From NCBI GenBank assembly GCA_963402885.1, contig OY727103.1:622501-686500 (forward strand): a stretch of DNA of 64,000 bases. Direction: 5' to 3'. A program made the translations under genes and the position numbers. Shown piece by piece: positions 32,901 through 43,966 of this stretch (position 1 is its first letter; every line of letters begins with the position of its first letter). The DNA is from Antedon bifida. Taxonomy: Eukaryota; Echinodermata; Crinoidea; Comatulida; Antedonidae. The notes under the pieces were generated by a model that did not search any database, was not told where the DNA came from, and was given only the letters and a program-made list of their open reading frames with translations.

Positions 32901-33803
32901 TGATATCATCATGTCATATATGGGCACATCACATTTTTTTGTCGCATAAAGTTTGATAGTGTAGATAGAGCTTTCGTTCCTTTTTCAAACTGGAGACCAA
33001 AAGTAATGGCAAATGGGCCTAACTAACCTAGCCTAGGGCATGACAATTTTTGCCTCATTTATAGACAAAGAACCTTCTATCAAATGGGCTATGGGCTTGT
33101 TACAACATGCGATGTAACATATCTTTACTTTCAAAATGTAAAAAAACGTAAACTAATGTTTTAAATTCTTACAATGTACACCGTTTCCTCTTGCGCTCCT
33201 CGTTCAGCAATCGCTGATTTCAACAACCTCATAAAATCATTGGCATTGTCGCATCTAGCATAGCAACCGTAGTTGTTGCTAGGGTCTGCTTGATATCCAG
33301 CGACCTTGTTTAGGATCTGTTCATACAGCAACCGTTGTGTGTGACATTCCACACAGTTTACGATAGCATGAGGAAGCTCTAACTTGGTCAAAATCGAGTT
33401 GATTATTAGTGACTTGCCGGTAGCAGAATGGCCAAATATGTACAAAGCAGGACATGTATAATGGTTTTTCTATGGAAAAAAAAATGTTTCATTTTAAATT
33501 TTACAATTTAAATCTAGCCTTGTATAATAGGCCTATGTAATATTGTTATTTATTTTTTTTTTTAATTTGGTACAGTGATAATTAAAGTATTTGAATCCTG
33601 AGTGTTTAGTAAAGTTATACTGTATTATAAATATGTATTTCAGACATGTATTTATCAGACATTTATGTTGTGTTTCTCTTTTTATTCAATAAATATTTTT
33701 CATCTAGGCCTACCTGTCCAAAAAGATCAACAAGTAACTGTATTTGTTTTTTTCTACTTGGGATTTCATCCATTAAGTCGGCAACAACGCCTACTTGTTC
33801 CAT
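29941..33803 (-). CDS. ORC5: Origin recognition complex subunit 5, nine exons, complete
   Basis: AAA+ subunit of the origin recognition complex, which binds replication origins and loads the MCM helicase in the nucleus. Exons: 33714-33803, 33173-33469, 32534-32720, 32057-32187, 31600-31739, 31085-31301, 30872-30982, 30473-30585, 29941-29989. They sum to 1,335 bases, i.e. 444 residues plus TAA, against 435 in human. The ATG follows an in-frame TAA. Walker A is GHSATGKS in exon 2 and the Walker B region is VYIVLDKAE across exons 2/3. The C-terminal half matches human closely: [56 protein letters not shown]-type and [12 protein letters not shown] blocks. The last intron (29990-30472) is GC-AG. 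It lies just upstream of reelin on the same strand, as in human. Confidence 0.97.
30295..30440 (-). repeat. SINE-A fragment, tRNA-like part missing
   Basis: Reverse complement of the body of the repeat at 460-690 and 60112-60328 (shared blocks: AAGACTTTGT-TAT, GAGCATCTTGTGTATATG, GGGATTGCCA, AAGGAAAGTGAATGAATT). It lies in the last ORC5 intron. The tRNA-like end seen in the other two copies is absent here. Confidence 0.6.
30605..30760 (+). repeat. LINE-type 3' tail, uncertain
   Basis: Within an ORC5 intron, a stretch with CTGTTCTGGGTTGACCAACT, a short inverted TAGCACCTGTTGGTC motif, a T-rich block and a final TTGAATAAAAAAATAAATAAAT. The pattern of a short 3' UTR followed by AATAAA and a low-complexity A-rich tail is typical of 5'-truncated non-LTR elements, but no coding part remains. 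The family is not known. Confidence 0.3.
31837..31975. mobile_element. Palindromic MITE, copy 13
   Basis: In the intron between ORC5 exons 4 and 5. The right arm has lost two bases (GATTGTAGACAGAG). Confidence 0.87.
32809..32974. mobile_element. Palindromic MITE, copy 14
   Basis: Long copy with a duplicated centre, in the intron between ORC5 exons 2 and 3. Confidence 0.88.
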
Positions 33804-33945
33804 GTTTTAATTACTTTCTAAGAAAAAAAAATTATATATTTGTTAATATAATAATATTATTGTCAATTATTTTAGTTATTAAAATATTAATTTATAAAAT
33901 GAATTGAATGCGACACTCAATTACCGAAAAAGGCCTCTCTCTACT

Positions 33946-36061
33946 GGTGTCAGATGAAATCGGTCGCGCTTGAAATCGGTCGCGATAAAATCAACTTCCG
34001 GTATTTTGTATGGCGCGCCGCTAGAGCTATACTTTTGATGATATCGGTCGCATTTGAAATCGGTCGCGTTTGAAATCGGTCGCGCTATTTTGTATGGATC
34101 GATCGGGATGCATGCTAGAGCGGGATATACATTTTTCGTTTATATAGATTTAATTGATATTTTTTAGGAACTAGATTATTTATGTGGATATTTTTTACTT
34201 GGTTAATAAGTATTTATTATCAATCATTAAATTATTTTTTTCTTGTATTTCACAGGTCTCGGAGAAGGACTGTGTCTTTTCAAAATGGCCATTTCTAAAC
34301 ACGTTTAAATATTATATTATTAGGCATAATGTTATATTAGGCATATGATAATTCCTCTATTTATATGTACTGTAATTAATATATTATATAGAGAATATAC
34401 GTATGTCGTGTCTTTTATTATGCAAACAATTACGTATGGTTTTAGGATATTAATAAAAATATATAGATAATATGCCGTTATAAATCAATCTACCGGCCAG
34501 GACTATGATGTACAATGATAGATGTGAGAATAATAATGTATGGATAATAAAGGTGGACACGATTCTCAAAGAGGAAACTGCACTGATATTTAAACATTTA
34601 GATTTAACGGCGTATGAATGTGAGACACTGAGTTTCACTTACTTAATTATTTACATTAAATGATTATTATAAATGAAGAAATAAAAGATATTCAAATTAA
34701 AATCTATAGTAGGCCTATCGCCGACGTATATACGTAAATTATATATAAATCATACTGTCAAATTATAGAAACAGTGCTTTATTCGGAATTATTATGGATA
34801 AGCAAGCCTGTGAGCTACAGCGATTTTAATTGGTTTTGCTTATCCTTGCCTCCTTAGATTTCCACGTGTCTTGATTTTGTTACCTATGTTTTAAATGTAT
34901 TTCGATTTTAAAGGCTAAATAAAGAATTAATGAACATGATCTCATAATCGCGTCAAGCATCTATAGCTCATTGGATCGTCATCTTTACCTCGCCATGGAC
35001 AACGATCGTACGTGTTTTGTCCATGATTTAATACTAACAAGTGCGTGTTTTTTAAAAAGGGGAAACCCCGTCAGCAAAATAACGTATTGTTAGGGAAAAC
35101 AGCTGCACGATCATAGAAGGCGCATCTCCACAATAATGGCTTATTCGGGGGTTTATTTCAGTAACTCGCCTTTTAACCATCCGCATATAATGATCATTTT
35201 ACTAAAAACTATTTTAAACATTAGAAATAAAAATATACACGTGATTTGCCTCAACAATAATCATTATAAATACATAATAGAAAAATAACGCTTAAAAAAA
35301 GAACGATGTTTCGACTCCATCATGGAGTCATTATCAAGTCCAATGAATAAAATTTAAAAAAACCAACTAATTAAATAACACAAGCCAAGGGTCAAAGTTT
35401 AAATAACAAAAGACCTATAATCATTATACACTTAATATTATCCTACATAACGGATAGAAATAAAAATAAGGTGATCGAATAGTATATGTTGTTAACAACA
35501 TGGATATGATATAATCTGCCACAGTATGCATAAGTATAAAAATGGATACGCTGATTATTGTTTTTAAATAAATTGTTCTCTTTTACGTAATTGTTTGCAT
35601 AATAAAAGACACGACAGACCTATATTCTCTATATAATAATATATTAATTACAGTACATATAAATAGAGGTAAATTATTATATGCCTAATATAACATTATG
35701 CCTAATATAATATTTAAACGTGTTTTAGAAATGGCCATTTTGAAAAGACACAGTCCTTCTCCGAGACCTGTGAAATACAAGAAAAAAATAATTTAATGAT
35801 TGATAATAAATATTTATTAACCAAGTAAAAAATATCCACATAAATAATCTAGTTCCTAAAAAATATCAATTAAATCTATATAAACGAAACATGTATATCC
35901 CGCTCTAGCATGCATCCCGCTCGATCCATACAAAATAGCGCGACCGATTTCAAACGCGACCGATATCATCAAAAGTATAGCTCTAGCGGCGCGCCATACA
36001 AAATACCGGAAGTTGATTTTATCGCGACCGATTTCAGACGCGACCGATTTCATCGTAAACC
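33946..36061. mobile_element. Non-autonomous DNA transposon with long TIRs (element 1)
   Basis: The two ends are inverted copies of each other over about 490 bp (33946-34445 against 35578-36061), starting with a GGT end and GATGAAATCGGTCGCG. They contain repeated AAATCGGTCGCG motifs and a GGCGCGCC site. The whole is flanked by an exact 8-bp direct repeat, TCTCTACT (33938-33945 and 36062-36069), as expected of a target site duplication. The 1.1 kb centre has no transposase ORF; it holds a LINE-like tail (about 34790-34930) and a GTGCGTGTTTTTTAAAAAGG block that also occurs in the element at 49516-51474. An 8-bp duplication fits hAT or Merlin-like cut-and-paste families; the superfamily is not settled. 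It begins about 140 bp upstream of the ORC5 start codon. Confidence 0.88.
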
Positions 36062-36069
36062 TCTCTACT

Positions 36070-36474
36070 TACTTACTTTATTAGACTAGTACGGCAGAAT
36101 TCAAATTGTGCACCTCTAAGGCCTATTCTCTAGGTCTAGGCCCATGGCATAGTGATGATTATGATGGACCCGAGCGACCTTGGGCCCGATCGCCTGTTTA
36201 CCATTGATACATGTGTTACTATATATGTGTTACTATATAGTGTTACTATAAAGTAATAGTTTAGAGGCCTAGCCTAGCCTCTAGGCCTAGGCTCTAGTTT
36301 ACTACTACACAGCTAGCATATTCGTTTTATATTGTATTTTGTTTAATAATGATTATGGAAAATATTGAATAACAACCTACAGAATAGAAAGGTCATGTTA
36401 TAGTCAATGAAAATAATATTATTTCTAGCCTAGGCCCACTCACAGCATGCTACTTCCCCGCATCACTCGAAAAC
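36070..36474. other. Spacer between the two large elements
   Basis: About 400 bases of apparently unique DNA between element 1 and the 7-kb composite. It contains CTAGGCCTA-rich short repeats and TATATGTGTTACTATA duplications. No gene was seen. It could hold an ORC5 leader exon, since a GTAAGTAAGT donor on the minus strand lies at its left edge, but nothing confirms that. Confidence 0.4.
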
Positions 36475-36584
36475 CGAGGTATATTCAGAGCGTCATTCTG
36501 GCGACTGGAGCATGCTCTACTTCTCTACGGAGCGCCATTTATGCCTTCATTAACTACAATAATAGAAATAGTACTACGGTAACT

Positions 36585-36975
36585 GCTCAAGTGGACCAAT
36601 TTGGCCCCAGTGGAGCACAGTGATATAAAATAGAAATAAAGTCACTTAAGATTCAATCTTTTCGTATGTTAAAACACTGTGCTCAAGTGGACCTAATTTG
36701 GCGCCAGTGGAGCACAGTGATAAAATAGAAATAAAATCACTTAATTTCAATATCTTTTCGTATGTTAATACACTGTGCTCAAGTGGACCTAATTTGAAGT
36801 CGCTTAAGTTTAAATGTCTTTTCGTATGTTAATAGGTCTACACTGTGCTCAAGTGGACACGATTTGGCACCAGTGGAGCACAGTGATTTAAACAACAAAT
36901 AAGTTACTGAATGTTAATATCTTTTCGTATGTTAATACACTGTGCTCCAGTGGATCCATGGCGCCAGTGGTGGAG
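36585..36975. repeat. Subterminal tandem array, unit about 100 bp
   Basis: Four to five imperfect units. Each has CACTGTGCTCAAGTGGACC, then AATTTGG-GCCAGTGGAGCACAGTG, then an AT-rich part ending TCTTTTCGTATGTTAATA. CACTGTGCTC and GAGCACAGTG are inverted within each unit, so every unit can form a hairpin. A related single hairpin lies near the opposite end of the composite element (43318-43365). Confidence 0.8.
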
Positions 36976-37762
36976 CACAAATAGTCAAATACAAAAACAT
37001 CGAGAAAAAATACTTCAAAAATATTTCAAACTTCCAGGTATATAGGCTATGTTAAATATCGGTTACTCCATAGCAATTAGTTTCAAGCCATATCAGTGAT
37101 TTTAATAACTTGCGTTTGTCTAAGATAAATACTTATTTAGTGTCACCGGAGAGTGCACCTATTCATTGAAATATGAAATTAAATATTAAGTTGGGGCAGA
37201 GCTAATAATGAAAATAGAGCCCCGAATTGCACTATCCATATGTGACTTCAACATTTTAGGTGGGGTTTTCTACTTTAAAACTCGACTTCGTGGGCCTACC
37301 CGGCGGCGGAATTAATCGAAGCTTCGAAATTGATCTAGAAATCGGCATCTTTACAAATGTTCTATATTCTATATTTAATCTTATTTCACTCTCCATTAAC
37401 CCCATACAAAAACCATCGGAGACAAACTATCTGTTCAAAACATGTTTATTCTGAGGACGGTGCGGCAATACACACCAACTACCATAAAAGTTTATTCATA
37501 ACATTTTACAATACAATCTTGCATGAATCGGACATTTCGCTACCAATGTAGCAATATTGATTAACAAAATCAAAATTTAACAGTGTGGCGTGTTGACCGC
37601 GAATGACTAACAATACCATCTTTCCCACTACACCTGCACAATCATTGCATAACAACGCACGGCATACCAAACCGTTTCGTACACCTGCGATGAAAATATA
37701 AAATTCAATTTCTTTTAAAATTGAGGGCGGCAAACATAAAATTTACGAGATCGAATACAGGT

Positions 37763-38038
37763 TGGAAAAAAAATTAAATAAAAAAAAAGATGTTAAATGT
37801 GCTCTCCCTGCCTCAGCACTAAGGCCCTGCCACAGCCTTTTGGGGTCGTTTCCAGCACATCACCAGATGCATTGATGTTGTCGCCTCATGATGTGTGGTG
37901 GAAAGGGGGACGTATAATTCTGTGAACCCCAAACACAGTGGCCGCATGCCTTTAACTCTATTCCACCGACCAGCGTGGGAATCGAACCCACGACATACGT
38001 GTGTTAACACGACGCTCAGACGACTGAGCTAACTGATC
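37763..38038 (-). repeat. tRNA-derived SINE inside the tandem unit (SINE-E)
   Basis: On the minus strand, 38038-37968 folds as a tRNA-like head: seven-pair acceptor GATCAGT/GCTGGTC, D arm GCTC..GAGC, and a five-pair T arm GTGGG-TTCGATT-CCCAC. The A box (TAGCTCAGTCG) and B box (GGTTCGATTC) fit the Pol III consensus. The anticodon arm does not fold normally, so this is not a working tRNA. A body of about 200 bp and a T-rich tail follow. Equivalent copies lie at 39963-40238 and 42040-42315. Confidence 0.8.
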
Positions 38039-38143
38039 ATTTTGGTTTTAGAAAGCTTAATAGGATATTAATGACGTAATTATGAATTACATAATACACG
38101 TATAAATAGACAATTATCAGCTGTTCAGTCATGTTTCAGTTTG

Positions 38144-38213
38144 TGGTGCAACGGGTACTGCTCAGTTTTTAGTGCTATCAGCTGAGGTTCGAACCTCTTC
38201 GGATATTTTTTTT
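38144..38213 (+). repeat. tRNA-like Pol III module 1 of the tandem unit
   Basis: A box TGGTGCAACGG (38144-38154), B box GGTTCGAACC (38186-38195) and an eight-T run (38206-38213). Both boxes fit the internal promoter consensus and the T run would terminate Pol III just after them. There is no complete tRNA fold. Equivalents lie in the two other units. Confidence 0.6.
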
Positions 38214-38418
38214 ATGAATTTTTTTTTTAAAGAGAGATATTTGGAGGATTGAAAATGTCAGGCCTAGGCAAGTGGACCTTAAATCATAAACAAAAGTGTA
38301 TGGCATTCATTTTTGGTTTTAACAAGGTTAATGTGATATTTATGACGTAATTAATGATGAATTATGTAATACACGTATACATAGACCATTATCAGCTGTT
38401 CTGTCATGTACTACTTTG

Positions 38419-38498
38419 TGGCCTAACGGGTAATGCTCAGCTTTGGGTGCTCTCAGCTCTAGTAGATTGGGTTCGAACCTCTACGGATATTTTTTTTT
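38419..38498 (+). repeat. tRNA-like Pol III module 2 of the tandem unit
   Basis: A box TGGCCTAACGG (38419-38429), B box GGTTCGAACC (38470-38479) and a T run (38490-38498). It is a diverged direct duplicate of module 1: the upstream blocks ATGACGTAAT, AATACACGTATA and ATTATCAGCTGTTC are shared by both. Confidence 0.6.
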
Positions 38499-39210
38499 TA
38501 AATAAACAATAAATAAATATAAAAAATAATGAATATTGTTTTTCTTTTATTTTGAAAGAGAGATATTTTGAGGGTTGTAAATGTCAGGCCTAAACAAGTG
38601 GACCTTTTTTAAAATCAGAAACAAAGTTGCATGGCATTATTTTTCATCAAATAGACTGCCATAAAACCTCGAAAAGAAGCCCATGTGCTTCTTCATTTTT
38701 AGTACTCTTGGGTGGGCTTCTTTTCCACATGGAGTTCTTTTTGAGATTACTTTTGCAAACTAAAAAGAGGGGAGCTGAGGTTCCCGGCCGGAAAATGTTT
38801 TATTTACATGATTTGAACAATCTCCTAATGTAAAGATTAACAACATAAAAATTTAACAGTGTGGCGTGTTGACCGCGAATGACTAAAATACCATCTTCCC
38901 CATAATACACCTGCACAAACTCATTTGCATAACAACGCACGGCATACCAAACTGTTTAAAATAGAGCTGCAAGGTCTCCGGAAATGACATCTATTATTTC
39001 TTAAAACAACATGAATAAGAATCTTCAGTACCTTACCATGCTTGGCGCTGAGCAAAGACAATTTTGAAAAATAGAACCTGCATAGGTTCCCGCCCGAAAA
39101 AATGGCACTTTACATGATTTTAAATTATATGAAACAAACTATTTAAGACTCACCAGGACAATAGAGCTTGTCCTCGTAAAGTGCACCTATAATTCATTGA
39201 AATTAGCCCA

Positions 39211-41407
39211 CCATGGTTGGGGCAGAGAAAATAATGAAAATAGAGCCAAGAATTGCACTTATACTTATAACTATACATAATCACCTAATGGTAATTATGA
39301 CAATGTTAAAATTTCAACTATCCAGATGCGACTTCAACATAATATAATGAAAATAGAGCCCCGAATTGCACTTATACTTATTACTATACATAGTCACCTA
39401 TGGTAATTATGATAATGTTAAAATTTCAACTATCCATATGCGACTTCAACATTTTAGGTGGGGTTTTCTACTTTAAAACTCGACTTCGTGGGCCTACCCG
39501 GCGGCGGAATTAATCTAAGCTTCGAAATTGATCTAGAAATCGGCATCTTTACAAATGTTCTATATTCTATATTTAATCTTATTTCACTCTCCATTAACCC
39601 CATACAAAAACCATCGGAGACAAACTATCTGTTCAAAACATGTTTATTCTGAGGACGGTGCGCGGCAATACACACCAACTACCATAAAAGTTTATTCATA
39701 ACATTTTACAATACAATCTTGCATGAATCGGACATTTCGCTACCAATGTAGCAATATTGATTAACAAAATCAAAATTTAACAGTGTGGCGTGTTGACCGC
39801 GAATGACTAACAATACCATCTTTCCCACTACACCTGCACAATCATTGCATAACAACGCACGGCATACCAAACCGTTTCGTACACCTGCGATGAAAATATA
39901 AAATTCAATTTCTTTTAAAATTGAGGGCGGCAAACATAAAATTTACGAGATCGAATACAGGTTGGAAAAAAAATTAAATAAAAAAAAAGATGTTAAATGT
40001 GCTCTCCCTGCCTCAGCACTAAGGCCCTGCCACAGCCTTTTGGGGTCGTTTCCAGCACATCACCAGATGCATTGATGTTGTCGCCTCATGATGTGTGGTG
40101 GAAAGGGGGACGTATAATTCTGTGAACCCCAAACACAGTGGCCGCATGCCTTTAACTCTATTCCACCGACCAGCGTGGGAATCGAACCCACGACATACGT
40201 GTGTTAACACGACGCTCAGACGACTGAGCTAACTGATCATTTTGGTTTTAGAAAGCTTAATAGGATATTAATGACGTAATTATGAATTACATAATACACG
40301 TATAAATAGACAATTATCAGCTGTTCAGTCATGTTTCAGTTTGTGGTGCAACGGGTACTGCTCAGTTTTGAGTGCTATCAGCTGGGGTTCGAACCTCTAC
40401 GGATATTTTTTTTATGAATTTTTTTTTTAAAGAGAGATATTTGGAGGATTGAAAATGTCAGGCCTAGGCAAGTGGACCTTAAATCATAAACAAAAGTGTA
40501 TGGCATTAATTTTTGGTTTTAACAAGGTTAATGTGATATTTATGACGTAATGATGAATTATGTAATACACGTATACATAGACCATTATCAGCTGTTCTGT
40601 CATGTACTACTTTGTGGCCTAACGGGTAATGCTCAGCTTTGGGTGCTCTCAGCTCTAGTAGATTGGGTTCGAACCTCTACGGATATTTTTTTTTTAAATA
40701 AACAATAAATAAATATAAAAAATAATGAATATTGTTTTTCTTTTATTTTGAAAGAGAGATATTTTGAGGGTTGTAAATGTCAGGCCTAAACAAGTGGACC
40801 TTTTTTAAAATCAGAAACAAAGTTGCATGGCATTATTTTTCATCAAATAGACTGCCATAAAACCTCGAAAAGAAGCCCATGTGCTTCTTCATTTTTAGTA
40901 CTCTTGGGTGGGCTTCTTTTCCACATGGAGTTCTTTTTGAGATTACTTTTGCAAACTAAAAAGAGGGGAGCTGAGGTTCCCGGCCGGAAAATGTTTTATT
41001 TACATGATTTGAACAATCTCCTAATGTAAAGATTAACAACATAAAAATTTAACAGTGTGGCGTGTTGACCGCGAATGACTAAAATACCATCTTCCCCATA
41101 ATACACCTGCACAAACTCATTTGCATAACAACGCACGGCATACCAAACTGTTTAAAATAGAGCTGCAAGGTCTCCGGAAATGACATCTATTATTTCTTAA
41201 AACAACATGAATAAGAATCTTCAGTACCTTACCATGCTTGGCGCTGAGCAAAGACAATTTTGAAAAATAGAACCTGCATAGGTTCCCGCCCGAAAAAATG
41301 GCACTTTACATGATTTTAAATTATATGAAACAAACTATTTAAGACTCACCAGGACAATAGAGCTTGTCCCCGTAAAGTGCACCTATAAATCATTGAAATT
41401 AGCCCAC
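39211..41407. repeat. 2.2-kb tandem unit, copy 2
   Basis: Offset from copy 1 by about 2,197 bases. Near its start an extra block of about 110 bases (roughly 39340-39450) repeats the TAATGAAAATAGAGCC to CGACTTCAACAT stretch. This block is not in copies 1 or 3. The minus-strand SINE is at 39963-40238 and the two plus-strand tRNA-like modules are near 40343-40412 and 40616-40695. Confidence 0.85.
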
Positions 41408-43115
41408 CATGGTTGGGGCAGAGAAAATAATGAAAATAGAGCCAAGAATTGCACTTATACTTATAACTATACATAATCACCTAATGGTAATTATGATAAT
41501 GTTAAAATTTCAACTATCCAGATGCGACTTCAACATTTTAGGTGGGGTTTTCTACTTTAAAACTCGACTTCGTGGGCCTACCCGGCGGCGGAATTAATCT
41601 AAGCTTCGAAATTGATCTAGAAATCGGCATCTTTACAAATGTTCTATATTTGATCTTATTTCACTCTCCATTAACCCCATACAAAAACCATCGGAGACAA
41701 ACTATCTGTTCAAAACATGTTTATTCTGAGGACGGTGCGGCAATACACACCAACTACCATAAAAGTTTATTCATAACATTTTACAATACAATATCTTGCA
41801 TGAATCGGACATTTCGCTACCAATGTAGCAATATTGATTAACAAAATCAAAATTTAACAGTGTGGCGTGTTGACCGCGAATGACTAACAATACCATCTTT
41901 CCCACTACACCTGCACAATCATTGCATAACAACGCACGGCATACCAAACCGTTTCGTACACCTGCGATGAAAATATAAAATTCAATTTCTTTTAAAATTG
42001 AGGGCGGCAAACATAAAATTTACGAGATCGAATACAGGTTGGAAAAAAAATTAAATAAAAAAAAAGATGTTAAATGTGCTCTCCCTGCCTCAGCACTAAG
42101 GCCCTGCCACAGCCTTTTGGGGTCGTTTCCAGCACATCACCAGATGCATTGATGTTGTCGCCTCATGATGTGTGGTGGAAAGGGGGACGTATAATTCTGT
42201 GAACCCCAAACACAGTGGCCGCATGCCTTTAACTCTATTCCACCGACCAGCGTGGGAATCGAACCCACGACATACGTGTGTTAACACGACGCTCAGACGA
42301 CTGAGCTAACTGATCATTTTGGTTTTAGAAAGCTTAATAGGATATTAATGACGTAATTATGAATTACATAATACACGTATAAATAGACAATTATCAGCTG
42401 TTCAGTCATGTTTCAGTTTGTGGTGCAACGGGTACTGCTCAGTTTTGAGTGCTATCAGCTGGGGTTCGAACCTCTACGGATATTTTTTTTATGAATTTTT
42501 TTTTTTAAAGAGAGATATTTGGAGGATTGAAAATGTCAGGCCTAGGCAAGTGGATCTTAAATCATAAACAAAAGTGTATGGCATTTATTTTTGGTTTTAA
42601 CAAGGTTAATGTGATATTTATGACGTAATGATGAATTATGTAATACACGTATACATAGACCATTATCAGCTGTTCTGTCATGTACTACTTTGTGGCCTAA
42701 CGGGTAATGCTCAGCTTTGGGTGCTCTCAGCTCTAGTAGATTGGGTTCGAACCTCTACGGATATTTTTTTTTTAAATAAACAATAAATAAATTAAAAAAA
42801 TAATGAATATTATTTTTCTTTTATCTTGAAAGAGAGATATTTTGAGGGTTGTAAATGTCAGGCCTAAACAAGTGGACCTTTTTTAAAATCAGAAACAAAG
42901 TTGCATGGCATTATTTTTCATCAAATAGACTGCCATAAAACCTCGAAAAGAAGCCCATGTGCTCCTTCATTTTTAGTACTCTTGGGTGGGCTTCTTTTCC
43001 ACATGGAGTTCTTTTCGAGATTACTTTTGCAAACTAAAAGAGGGGAGCTGATAGGTTTCCGGCTGGAAAATGTTTTTATTACATGATTTGAACAATCTTC
43101 TAATGTAAAAATTAT
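41408..43115. repeat. 2.1-kb tandem unit, copy 3, incomplete at its right end
   Basis: Follows copy 2 directly and is collinear with it until about 43115, where the sequence after the TCTAATGTAAAAATTATC stretch no longer matches. The second AACAGTGTGGCG block present in copies 1 and 2 is therefore missing. The minus-strand SINE is at about 42040-42315 and the plus-strand tRNA-like modules are near 42420-42490 and 42693-42772. It differs from copies 1 and 2 by scattered substitutions and small indels. Confidence 0.82.
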
Positions 43116-43508
43116 CATCAACATTTTAACTTTTTACTCTGCTAAAGGGAACACAAAGGATATTATTCCTGAGGACGATCAAAGCATATTGATCGAAACG
43201 TCGAGAAACTCAACAGTTCTTTTCTGAACTAATATACGTGGTGTACCGCAAACTTTATATCGACAAAGGATTTTTTTTCTTAAATTTATTAAAACTTAGT
43301 GAATTTTCTATATACCACACTGTGCTTCCCTGGCAAATTGGGTTCAATTGAGCACAGTGTATTAACATACAAAATATATTACAATTGAGTGACTGGACAA
43401 GTTACCGTAGTACTATTTCTATTTCTGAAGTAAATAAAGGCATAAATGGCGCTCCGTAGGGAAGTAGAGAATGCTCCATCGTCAGAATGACGCTCTGAAT
43501 ATACCTCG

Positions 43509-43966
43509 AAGACTGCATGGATGAATATGATCAAAATACTAACGTTCTTGAAGTACCGAAATGGTATCGAAAACTTAGCTCGTTTCCCCAACATGTGCGC
43601 GTTTGTCACGTGATTTACTATTTACCATACCACGCCCTCTATTATACAGGGAAGCAAAAAGGAGGATCACACAGACACCTGTAATTCAAATTTTTATTTA
43701 ATGACTGTCAATGAATTTCAGAGGTAATGGCAATGTTTGTCATTGCATAATAATATTTGTTGTTTTTTTAAACAGTACTACGTCGATGGTTGTGCTTGTG
43801 TGCTGAAACCGGTTTACCTTAGAGTAGTAGAGGCCTACTAGCCTGAGTAGCTAGGCAGGCTATATTATTATTATTGGCCTGTGTGTGTTTTTGTCTAGAA
43901 TAGTTTTAGTCCTGGTCGATTCGCCCCGATTTATTTTTTCTTTATTCAGTTAAAAAGTAAAGAAGA
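43509..43966 (+). promoter_or_regulatory. TXNL4B upstream region
   Basis: The only non-repetitive sequence between the 7-kb element and the TXNL4B start, so promoter and 5' UTR should be here. It includes CACGTGATT (43618), a palindromic E-box-like site, and an AT-rich stretch. No TATA box stands out at an obvious position. Confidence 0.35.

Larger units (their letters stand above)
37160..39210. repeat. 2.2-kb tandem unit, copy 1
   Basis: First of three direct copies. Landmarks that recur at the same spacing: GGTGGGGTTTTCTACTTT (37260), AACAGTGTGGCGTGTTGACC (twice per unit, 37579 and 38857), a minus-strand tRNA-like SINE (37763-38038) and two plus-strand tRNA-like modules (38144-38213 and 38419-38498). 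The copies are almost identical; for example the 63-codon frame through the SINE is the same in all three. That points to recent amplification or ongoing homogenisation. Confidence 0.85.
36475..43508. mobile_element. 7-kb composite element bounded by inverted repeats
   Basis: The left end (about 36475-36590) is GAGGTATATTCAGAGCGTCA and onward, through CTCTACTT-CTACGGAGCGCC, ATTTATGCCTT and a TAGAAATAGTACTACGGTAAC block. The same sequence returns inverted at about 43395-43508 with few differences. Between these ends lie a subterminal tandem array (36585-36975) and three tandem 2.1-2.2 kb units (37160 to about 43115). The flanks show only an imperfect short repeat (CGAAAAC against CGAAGAC), so the target site duplication is unclear. 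No transposase-like ORF was found; the ORFs of 60-99 codons inside repeat from unit to unit and look like nothing known. I infer a satellite-carrying non-autonomous transposon. An inverted duplication of host DNA is the alternative. Confidence 0.72.

Noticed and set aside
37968-38038. A functional tRNA gene on the minus strand
   Set aside because: The acceptor and T arms are good but the anticodon arm does not fold into a five-pair stem with a seven-base loop, and a SINE body follows.
37819-42287. Identical 63-codon minus-strand frames in each tandem unit
   Set aside because: They run through the tRNA-like SINE head and body. Identity is due to recent duplication and there is no sign of protein constraint.
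37160-43115. Direct repeats as LTRs of a retroelement
   Set aside because: There are three head-to-tail copies with nothing between them, and no gag or pol similarity, primer-binding site or polypurine tract.
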